The notes under the pieces: model-generated
Told to the model about the DNA's origin: nothing
Databases searched by the model: none
The model's input: the letters and a program-made list of their open reading frames with translations, nothing else
Program-made: the position numbers and the translations under genes
NCBI GenBank assembly: GCA_910579335.1
Contig: CAJTUQ010000126.1
Span: 1 to 5,052 of the forward strand
DNA length: 5,052 nt
Source: an uncultured Dorea sp.
Lineage (GTDB): Bacteria; Bacillota; Clostridia; Lachnospirales; Lachnospiraceae
Direction: 5' to 3'
Part shown: positions 1-5,052 of the stretch, one piece after another
Layout of the letters: each line of letters opens with the position of its first letter
Position numbering within the stretch: the first letter of the stretch is position 1

Positions 1-1
1 T

Positions 2-499
2 GAGGATAGAATGAAGCTACTAAGACGGTTGAACTACACAAAAATAGAACTTTCTTTTATGCAACAGACTTGTAACGTCATGGAAGGAGGACGACATATA
101 CTCTACGATGTGTTTATCAGCAAGACTCTTTCATTATTGGAAACGGAGATAGAAATAACGAAAGATTATTTCCGTTATCATGCAGGTGGCACCAGTATGA
201 AAATGGAAATTCACCGGCAGGGTAATAAACGGAAATCAACACTTCGCTGGAACGGTACGGATAATGACCTGATAGAATTAGTGGCCGCATTGATGGCCGC
301 CGGGGTTGTGGACTGCGCGGAAGGGAAGAAACTTACTGTTGTAGATGTCATCAGAGTATTCGAGGATGCTTTTAACCTGAAAATAAATGCCTTATACACC
401 AAGCGGGGAAAGGTGTTTGATCGCTGTACGGTTTCCACTCCTTTTATTGACTCTATTCGCAAAAGCTATATCAAGATGTTGGACGAACGGCTGGCGTAA
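2..499 (+). CDS. RteC-like regulatory protein (5' end possibly outside window)
   Basis: The product resembles the RteC family of Bacteroidales conjugative transposons. RteC of CTnDOT is a DNA-binding activator of excision genes. The first ATG in the window is at 11 and gives 162 residues, but the frame is open to base 2, so the real start may lie upstream. This is shorter than I recall for CTnDOT RteC (about 200 residues or more), so an N-terminal truncation is possible. Visible family-like segments are a helical stretch LYDVFISKTLSLLETEIEI (residues about 31-49 from the ATG), then L-R-W-N-G-T-D-N-D-L-I-E-L-V near 78-91, and a C-terminal P-F-I-D-S-I motif preceding a basic helix. It ends in TAA and contains no internal TGA; its Trp is TGG. 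It lies 112 bases upstream of gene A on the same strand. The family call rests on remembered pattern, not a search. Confidence 0.6.
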   Translation, partial: EDRMKLLRRLNYTKIELSFMQQTCNVMEGGRHILYDVFISKTLSLLETEIEITKDYFRYHAGGTSMKMEIHRQGNKRKSTLRWNGTDNDLIELVAALMAAGVVDCAEGKKLTVVDVIRVFEDAFNLKINALYTKRGKVFDRCTVSTPFIDSIRKSYIKMLDERLA

Positions 500-611
500 A
501 GTTTGCACGCCAACAGCCGCCAAAAGGTGACTTGTGTGTCCGCCGTATTGCAGATTGACGGTCAAAGCGCTTTCTTTGCATCTATAAAACTTCTGTAAAC
601 AAATCAAGATT
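500..611 (+). other. Non-coding spacer before the A-B-C operon
   Basis: These 112 bases hold no convincing gene. They contain a small inverted repeat (492-497 TGGCGT with 507-512 ACGCCA, 9-base loop) overlapping the end of the upstream gene, and the motif pair GCCAAC (509-514) and GGTGACTT (526-533). The same pair recurs in the other non-coding gap near 4084-4098. A promoter for the operon is expected here, but I could not find a clean Bacteroides-type -7 box (TAnnTTTG) with a properly spaced -33 TTTG. Confidence 0.5.
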
Positions 612-1964
612 ATGGGATTACTGAAAGATTGGACGACCCGCTGGATAACCCGTTTATCGGGGCGGACAGCGGAAGGGTCAGGGAGCGTGTTCATCACGCT
701 GGACGAAAAAAATACCCCGGTGGATGTACACACGGGTGATGCCGTACCGAAAGCGTATGAGGATTATATCGGGAAGATGGTGAAGAGCTTCGACAAACGA
801 GGCTACCTACCCGGCTGAACGATTCTAAAAGCGGATTTCGCAGATAAAGGGAAGATACCTTCCCGACGGGGAGAACTGGCAGACTGGTATTTTCATACTC
901 TGGTTCCGGCTATCCATAGACACAAGGCAGTGACGGGAAGGCAGATTCCTTTGAGGGATGCGGCCTATACGCTGAAAACGGGGTTGAAACTGTTCAGCCG
1001 CCGGGCATCATCCACAGCACTGCAAAAAGACAAGCAATATAAAGAGTTTATCCGGCATAACGAGGCGGAAGGCTGGAACAATGAAAAACTGTCGGGCGAA
1101 AAGTGGCGAGTGTATGCCGTGGCGACGGATGAGGGCGTATTGTTCTTCTCGGACAACGAAAAGGGTATGAAAGCCCGCAACAGCTATCTGCAATATCTGG
1201 CGGATGGATTTTTCAATATGACCAAAGGGGCGGAAACATTGAAACTGTATGAGATAGAGACACCTTCCCGACAAGTGGCGGAACTGGCGGACAACTGCAT
1301 CGACAAACTGGCGAAAAGCGATTTGCGCAGTGCCGATATGCAACTGCGTAAATCGAAGTTCAGCTTTACTTCTGAGAAACTGGCAGGAAAAGAAATGCTG
1401 GAAGGTGCCGTCTGCACGGACAAATACGATTTAAGACCGGATTACAGTAACTTTGACCGGTTGACGAAGGACTTCAATCTGGGTATTTCGCCACGTAATT
1501 ATGACGTGGCCTCTCTGCTTTATATTTCGGAAAACGGGTATGCCGGTCATGTGACGACAGACTATTTTCATCCGTTCAGTTATGAGTATGAGTTCCGAGA
1601 TTTGGCTGAAAAGTTGGGTGACAGCATCAAGGCACGGCAATCGGCGCCAATGTCGTCACATGATTTCGGCTATGCGGCCTTGCAGACGGAAGCGAAGGTA
1701 ATGGCAAGGGATATTCTGCAATCGGAGTTTCATATAACGGACGGGGAATTTAAATTGGGCGGAAGTATCAACCGGATGGAAAAAACAGAAAGAATGCAAA
1801 CAGCTTCTTATCAGCGTTCTAAAGAACAAAAGACAGGTAAATCATTCGATACAGCCCCCATACGGGAAGTTCCTGCGCAGAAACGGGGTAACGGTCAACG
1901 GCAGGCAAAGCATGTAGCCTCCATTACTCCGGATAAAAAGGAAAAGAAACAACTAATCATATAG
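612..1964 (+). CDS. Gene A: uncharacterised paralog family protein with one in-frame TGA
   Basis: Read through a single TGA at 816-818 (codon 69), this is one 450-residue protein ending in TAG. Both halves are in the same frame and align without gaps over long stretches with genes B and C, so they are one gene by homology. Order of visible parts: an amphipathic N-terminus (LKDWTTRWITRL), the strand GSVFITLD at 24-31, the TGA at 69, a segment containing I-P-L-R-D-A-A near 112, the hairpin VYAVATDEGVLFFS at 167-180, the motif YDLRPDYSNFDRL near 272-284, and a long basic, polar tail after about 390. No signal peptide or membrane segment is seen, so a cytoplasmic location is inferred. Five other Trp codons are TGG. 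Without readthrough the product would be a 68-residue peptide, and a GTG at 930 would be needed for the rest. Function is unknown; a nonsense-mutated pseudogene is the main alternative. Confidence 0.65.
816..818 (+). other. In-frame TGA, codon 69 of gene A
   Basis: Context is GGC-TGA-ACG. The frame continues without another stop to 1964. The residues directly after the TGA (TILKADFADKGKIP) align ungapped with gene B (MFRFDFRDKSLIPP, offset by one), which shows that sequence right after the stop is homologous protein. Trp by TGG-to-TGA is the simplest reading, but the aligned residues in B and C (His, Met) do not prove it. Confidence 0.75.
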
Positions 1965-1969
1965 AATTT

Positions 1970-2863
1970 ATGGAAGAAAAGAAAATGCAAGCGGTGGAAA
2001 GCGGCAGTCTGTATATGACGCTGGATGCTTTTTACCGCCCCGTTTATTTAAGTATGCGGGGACAGGGAGAAGAAGGATTCTCCCGATATATCAGCAACAA
2101 CGTACGGTTTCATACTGCAAGCAGGGAATTTGTACCCGACCACTGAATGTTCCGTTTCGACTTCAGAGACAAAAGTCTGATTCCCCCCATACTCGGAACG
2201 GATAATGCGAATTATCTGGAACGGCTCACGCCGGTATTGGAACGGGAAAGGATTCATCCTTCGGGTGTGGTAAGACTGCGGGATGCGGCATTCTGTGAGG
2301 AAAGGGGTATCGTACAACTGTCGTCATTGGCGGAACATACGGTCTTATTGGAGAATGATGACTACAAGCGGTTGGGGCACCGTTTCGGAATGAACGGGGA
2401 CGTGATAAGGAACGGACTGGCCGTTTTTCCTACTTGTACGGCAGTAGAATACGGACAGAAGGTGTTGCTACTGGGAAAAACGGATAAAGGGGACAAGGCA
2501 TTGGAAGAGTTTCTGAACGATTTGACCGGATACTTTTTCGATGGGAAACGAAAGCCGGAGGAATTGAGGTTCCATGAGGTGGCACCGTTGGATGCGGAAT
2601 TTCGGGCGGAAATCGGGGATTACAAGACTGCTTCACCGGATATACTCCGATACGGGATTTGCACGAAGCGGTGCGACATGGCACCTACACTGAGAAACTT
2701 TAACCGGCTGAGAAACTTGCAACTGATGCGTGCGCCACTCTCAAAGGAGCAGGAACGGATTGTTTCGCTGCTGATTACACGACCGGATAATGCAAGGTTC
2801 CCGGAGACGGAAGTGAAAACAAGGATACCGTTTAAAAAGAAAAGACAGGGTATAAACATTTAA
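1970..2863 (+). CDS. Gene B: uncharacterised paralog of A and C with one in-frame TGA
   Basis: Starting at the ATG at 1970, five bases after the stop of gene A, and reading through TGA at 2144-2146 (codon 59), this is a 297-residue protein ending in TAA. The first 58 residues hold the family strand GSLYMTLD (12-19) followed by R-P-V-Y-L-S-M-R-G-Q-G, which matches gene C closely (N-P-V-H-I-S-M-K-G-T-G). After the TGA come D-F-R-D-K-S-L-I-P-P, the segment V-R-L-R-D-A-A at 101-107, the hairpin TAVEYGQKVLLLG (157-169), the motif C-D-M-A-P-T-L-R-N-F-N-R-L (235-247) and a basic tail (FKKKRQGINI). It is the shortest paralog, lacking most of the C-terminal extension of A. It has no TGG codon, so Trp would occur only at the TGA. 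An ATG directly follows the TGA, so termination-reinitiation giving a 58-residue and a 238-residue product is a real alternative. Confidence 0.65.
2144..2146 (+). other. In-frame TGA, codon 59 of gene B, followed by ATG
   Basis: Context is CAC-TGA-ATG-TTC. The upstream and downstream frames are identical and both sides align with genes A and C; the aligned residue in C is Gly and in A is Thr. The position is one column from the TGA of gene A in an ungapped alignment. The directly adjacent in-frame ATG would allow reinitiation. Confidence 0.75.
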
Positions 2864-2874
2864 TTCTTTAATAT

Positions 2875-3999
2875 ATGGAAAATGAACAGAACGGAACGAT
2901 AAAAGGTGGCAGCGTATATATAACTGTGGACAAATTTTTCAATCCCGTACATATCAGCATGAAAGGTACGGGTGAGGTAGGTTTTCAAGAGTTCATGCAG
3001 AAGGATGTGGAAAAGGCATTGAAAAGCGAGGAAATGCCGGCTATGGGCCTGATGTATTATAATGTGCCCGATATGGGTATCGTACCTCCCTTGCAGGAAG
3101 GAAACAATGAGGATTACCTGAAAAGGCTGGAAAAGGCGATGGACGAGCATGGAATCATTTTACAGAGATACCAACGTCTGTCGGAAGTAGTGTATTGCCT
3201 GTGAAATGAAATAGACCCGTTTTCGAAGGATGAGACTTATACCCGCTGGCTCACGCCGAAAATGTGGAAAGAAATAAAGTCATCACCCGTAGCGGTGGCG
3301 GATATGTTGGATGACTTGGAACACGGGAACAAATTTTATACGGGTGTTGAAACAGACAAGGGGGTATTGCTTTTCAGCCGGGATTATAAGGGAAACCACC
3401 AATATGGAGCCTTTATGGAGGCGAATATCGAGAGGCGTTTCTTTGAGCCGGACTTTGAAGGCAAGTCGCTGACGGTATATGAGCTTCGGGGATGGCCTTC
3501 GCTGATGGCGGGGAAAATAAACCGCTGTTATGATAATTATGACAGTCTGCTACCAATGGAGAAGATTCCGGCAGATGCCTTTCTGGATAAATCGGCTTTG
3601 AAAAGTGTTACGGACAAAGAGGAGTATGATCTTTCACCCACATGGGAGAATTATGCCCGGCTGACGGATAATGAGAAGGGGCTTGGTTTAGCTCGGAGCA
3701 TGGATAACTATGACCGGATGACATTGCTGTATATCATGGACAAGGGTTATCCGAGGGACGGACTGACAGACGAGTATCCGGACAATTTCAGTTTTCATGA
3801 GAAATTTGAAAGAATTGAAAACAAGCTGCTGAGTCGGGACAGATGGGATGTGTATGACGAGATGCAGGAGAAGGCGAAGAAACTGGCCGGAAAACTGTTG
3901 TATGAGCATTTTCCCGATACACGGCAGAAAGAAGATGCCATTCCAAAAATGAAGGTTGAAAAAGAAATACCGAAAAAGAGTAAAGGTAGAAAGATGTAG
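2875..3999 (+). CDS. Gene C: uncharacterised paralog of A and B with one in-frame TGA
   Basis: From ATG 2875, 11 bases after gene B, through TGA at 3202-3204 (codon 110) to TAG, this is a 374-residue protein. Order: strand GGSVYITVD (11-19), P-V-H-I-S-M-K-G-T-G, a segment P-D-M-G-I-V-P-P matching the post-TGA region of gene B, Y-L-K-R-L helix, L-S-E-V-V-Y-C-L then the TGA, N-E-I-D-P-F-S, the hairpin FYTGVETDKGVLLFS (154-168), the motif YDLSPTWENYARLTD (251-265), and a lysine-rich end (PKKSKGRKM). Five other Trp codons are TGG. If translation stopped at the TGA the product would be 109 residues; the next in-frame ATG is at 3262, 57 bases later, so coupled reinitiation is less natural than in gene B. 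It is the last gene before a terminator. Its role is unknown; the basic tail hints at nucleic-acid or protein binding, which is inference only. Confidence 0.65.
3202..3204 (+). other. In-frame TGA, codon 110 of gene C
   Basis: Context is CTG-TGA-AAT. The flanks V-V-Y-C-L and N-E-I-D-P-F-S align ungapped with gene A (A-A-Y-T-L, then T-G-L-K-L-F-S), so the frame is continuous across the stop. The aligned residues are Lys in A and Glu in B, so Trp is not specifically supported here; Arg (CGA to TGA) is also conceivable. Confidence 0.72.
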
Positions 4000-4026
4000 A
4001 ATAACAAAAGACAAGTAAAAGGATGG

Positions 4027-4068
4027 AAGGCCCGTTGCTGCGTGGATGCAGGGACGGGCTTTTGTTTT
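4027..4068 (+). terminator. Intrinsic terminator after gene C
   Basis: The arm 4027-4035 (AAGGCCCGT) pairs with 4054-4062 (ACGGGCTTT) with one G-T wobble, and the stem continues inward with CTGC/GCAG (4038-4041 with 4048-4051) after a mismatch. A T-rich tract (TTTTGTTTT, 4060-4068) follows directly. It begins 28 bases after the stop of gene C, the expected place for an operon end. Confidence 0.75.
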
Positions 4069-4110
4069 ATCAGGCCAATGCGCGCCAACGGGTGACTTTG
4101 ATTTCGGCGG

Positions 4111-4142
4111 TTTGGAAGGTATGTAAGATGTGCCTTATTTTG
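4111..4142 (+). promoter_or_regulatory. Possible Bacteroides-type promoter for the HTH genes
   Basis: A TTTG at 4111-4114 resembles the -33 box, and TATTTTG at 4136-4142 resembles the -7 box (consensus TAnnTTTG) but is one base short. The spacing is 21 bases, slightly long. Transcription would begin near 4150, about 25 bases before the HTH-1 ATG. The match is imperfect. Confidence 0.3.
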
Positions 4143-4175
4143 CCGCATATTCAGAAACTTAAAAATGATTTTAGT

Positions 4176-4460
4176 ATGGAACTGACGATTATTGAAACAA
4201 GCGCGTATCAAGAGCTGAGAAAGCTGGTCAGTACACTGGCCGCACAAATGGGTGACTTTCAAAAAAAGATTGCCCCGTCCGCACCGGACAAATGAATGGA
4301 TGCGCAGGACGTATGTCTGGCATTGGGCATATCGAAAAGATGCCTGCAAAACTATCGGGATAACGGACTTATCCCTTACTCGAATGTAGGAGGAAAGTTC
4401 TTCTACCGGGAAGTGGATATTCAGGAGATTCTGGAAAGTGGACTAACCAAAAGAAAATAA
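4176..4460 (+). CDS. HTH-1: small excisionase-like helix-turn-helix protein with one in-frame TGA
   Basis: From ATG 4176 through TGA at 4293-4295 (codon 40) to TAA, this is a 94-residue protein of the normal length for the small HTH proteins next to integrases in Bacteroidales elements. Residues 1-39 form an N-terminal helix (IIETSAYQELRKLVSTLAAQ) of the usual type. After the TGA comes the DNA-binding part: M-D-A-Q-D-V-C-L-A-L-G-I-S-K-R-C-L-Q-N-Y-R-D-N-G then a P-Y-S-N-V-G-G-K-F-F-Y wing. This aligns with HTH-2 (L-T-G-D-D-V-C-A-M-L-H-I-S-R-R-T-L-Q-T-L-R-D). The TGA lies exactly at the start of the DNA-binding domain, at a column that is Tyr in HTH-2 and, from memory of relatives, often Trp. 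Such proteins typically act as recombination directionality factors or local regulators. ATG immediately follows the TGA, so a free DNA-binding domain made by reinitiation is an alternative, as is a pseudogene. Confidence 0.7.
4293..4295 (+). other. In-frame TGA, codon 40 of HTH-1, at an aromatic position
   Basis: Context is AAA-TGA-ATG-GAT. Alignment with HTH-2 places the TGA opposite Tyr in H-Y-L-T-G-D-D-V-C. Related Bacteroidales HTH proteins, as I recall them, show W or Y before a (L/M)-D-x-x-D-V-C motif, so Trp is the best guess. This is the most informative of the four TGA codons. Confidence 0.78.
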
Positions 4461-4464
4461 AGGT

Positions 4465-4767
4465 ATGGCAGAGATTATCACAAAAGATTCGGAAGAGTTT
4501 AAGGATTTGACCGGATGGATCAGGAGAACGGGAAAAGCGGTGGAGGATGCCACAGCACGAATACGCCCGACGATTGCGGATGAACATTACCTGACCGGGG
4601 ACGATGTATGCGCCATGCTGCACATCTCACGGCGCACGCTGCAAACACTGAGGGATGAAAAGGCGGTGCCCTATACCTCTATTGGCGGAAAGCTGCTTTA
4701 TCCCGAAAGCGGGCTATATGAAGTACTGAGAAAGAACTACAGAGATTTCAGACGGTTCAGGAAATAA
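4465..4767 (+). CDS. HTH-2: small excisionase-like helix-turn-helix protein
   Basis: This 100-residue protein starts four bases after the TAA of HTH-1, so the two are probably cotranscribed. Its DNA-binding region is near residues 47-85: Y-L-T-G-D-D-V-C-A-M-L then the helix ISRRTLQTLRDEKAVPYTSI and a G-G-K-L-L-Y wing that contacts DNA in MerR/Xis-type winged HTH folds. The end is very basic (R-K-N-Y-R-D-F-R-R-F-R-K). Relatives usually sit beside tyrosine recombinases in Bacteroidales mobile elements and are proposed to steer excision. It is intact, with a TGG-coded Trp at residue 18 and a TAA end, and is the only one of the five genes from 612 to 4767 without an internal TGA. Confidence 0.82.
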   Translation: MAEIITKDSEEFKDLTGWIRRTGKAVEDATARIRPTIADEHYLTGDDVCAMLHISRRTLQTLRDEKAVPYTSIGGKLLYPESGLYEVLRKNYRDFRRFRK

Positions 4768-4773
4768 AGAGAG

Positions 4774-4820
4774 AAAAGAAACGTCTTTCCTGCAATTGCT
4801 TGGGGAGACGTTTCTTTTTA
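4774..4820. terminator. Bidirectional terminator between HTH-2 and the recombinase
   Basis: A perfect 13-base inverted repeat (4774-4786 AAAAGAAACGTCT with 4806-4818 AGACGTTTCTTTT) extends inward by two G-T wobble and two C-G pairs, leaving an 11-base loop. The right arm ends in a T tract on the + strand, and the left arm gives a T tract on the - strand, so it can serve both convergent genes. Confidence 0.88.
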
Positions 4821-4828
4821 TTGTCATG

Positions 4829-5052
4829 TTACATGGCAAGTTTGTAAACGTGGCCGATTCTCTCACACAGTTTGTCAGTATCCTCACTGACTTTCGGGTT
4901 AATAAGTTCGGCATATATCTGGGTGGAGAGAATGGAATTATGCCCTAAAACCTTTTGCAGGGTTTCCAGTGGCATCCCTTTGAGGATGGCCAAAACAGCA
5001 AATGTGTGGCGTCCGATATGTGGGGTGACTTCAGTTCGGCAATCGCATTTCT
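4829..5052 (-). CDS. Tyrosine recombinase (integrase), C-terminal part
   Basis: The gene reads leftward; only its last 74 codons are present, ending in TAA at 4829-4831, and the 5' part is beyond the window. The catalytic C-terminal signature of tyrosine recombinases is clear: H-I-G-R-H-T-F-A (the H-x-x-R box), L-G-H-N (the third catalytic His), and T-Q-I-Y-A-E-L carrying the nucleophilic Tyr. The remainder (K-V-S-E-D-T-D-K-L) is typical of Bacteroidetes element integrases. The first catalytic Arg and Lys are outside the window. The enzyme would integrate and excise the element, with the neighbouring HTH proteins as likely partners. No TGA occurs in the visible part, and the frame looks intact. 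Confidence 0.93.
   Translation of the reverse strand, partial: KCDCRTEVTPHIGRHTFAVLAILKGMPLETLQKVLGHNSILSTQIYAELINPKVSEDTDKLCERIGHVYKLAM

Larger units (their letters stand above)
4000..4175 (+). other. Non-coding spacer between the A-B-C operon and the HTH pair
   Basis: These bases hold the terminator of the upstream operon, a copy of the GCCAAC / GGTGACTT motif pair (4084-4089 and 4091-4098), and a possible promoter for the HTH genes. An open frame runs from 4023 into HTH-1, but it crosses the terminator and lacks family resemblance, so I treat it as non-coding. Confidence 0.6.

Noticed and set aside
492..512. Terminator after the RteC-like gene
   Set aside because: The inverted repeat is only six base pairs and no T tract follows it.
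930..1964. A separate gene starting at GTG 930, distinct from 612-818
   Set aside because: The 110 bases between 818 and 930 are open in the same frame and encode residues that align with gene B, so the two parts are one interrupted gene.
816..3204. Selenocysteine insertion at the TGA codons
   Set aside because: No convincing SECIS-like hairpin follows the TGAs, the aligned residues are not Cys, and the protein families are not redox enzymes.
500..4175. Suppressor tRNA gene in the non-coding gaps
   Set aside because: I looked for a cloverleaf with a TCA anticodon in 500-611 and 4000-4175 and saw none; it could still exist elsewhere in the element.
4023..4295. A 90-residue protein beginning upstream of HTH-1 at 4023
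   Set aside because: Its first 51 codons run through the terminator hairpin and the spacer; the family-like N-terminus begins at the ATG at 4176.
3795..4349. A 184-residue open frame on the minus strand
   Set aside because: It overlaps the end of gene C, the terminator and HTH-1, has a low-complexity composition rich in Phe/Leu/Ser, and shows no recognisable family.

Overview
The window looks like the inner side of one end of an integrated mobile element from a Bacteroides-type (Bacteroidales) genome. The clues are an RteC-like regulator, two small excisionase-style helix-turn-helix (HTH) proteins of the kind found in Bacteroidales conjugative and mobilizable elements, and the C-terminal end of a tyrosine recombinase. 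Base composition is moderate, spacing between genes is tight, and strong Shine-Dalgarno sequences are absent, all of which fits that group. No species can be named from the sequence.

Layout. Bases 2-499 (+) hold an RteC-like regulator, possibly cut by the window edge. Bases 500-611 are non-coding. Bases 612-3999 (+) hold three tandem genes (A, B and C), separated by 5 and 11 bases. They are paralogs: each begins with a G-S-(V/L)-(F/Y)-(I/M)-T-(L/V)-D strand, carries a V-L-x-(F/L)-(S/G) hairpin in the middle and a (Y/C)-D-(L/M)-x-P motif further on, and ends in a lysine/arginine-rich tail. I do not recognise the family. An intrinsic terminator at 4027-4068 closes this operon. Bases 4176-4460 and 4465-4767 (+) encode two related small HTH proteins behind a possible promoter. 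A strong hairpin at 4774-4820 separates them from the convergent recombinase gene, 4829-5052 (-), which continues past the window.

The striking point is that four consecutive genes (A, B, C and HTH-1) each contain exactly one in-frame TGA. There is no frameshift, no in-frame TAA or TAG, and the reading frame on both sides of each TGA is plainly the same protein. In HTH-1 the TGA sits where its neighbour HTH-2 has Tyr and where I recall Trp in relatives, which favours UGA read as Trp. All seven true gene ends in the window are TAA or TAG, and all four internal TGAs are followed by A. The leading hypotheses are UGA recoding or programmed readthrough in a mobile element; parallel decay by nonsense mutation, termination-reinitiation that makes split proteins, or G-to-A hypermutation must be excluded. 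No suppressor tRNA is visible in the window.

Inferred working model: the recombinase and HTH proteins handle integration and excision, the RteC-like protein contributes regulation, and the A-B-C operon is element cargo or an accessory transfer/maintenance function whose full-length products depend on decoding UGA.
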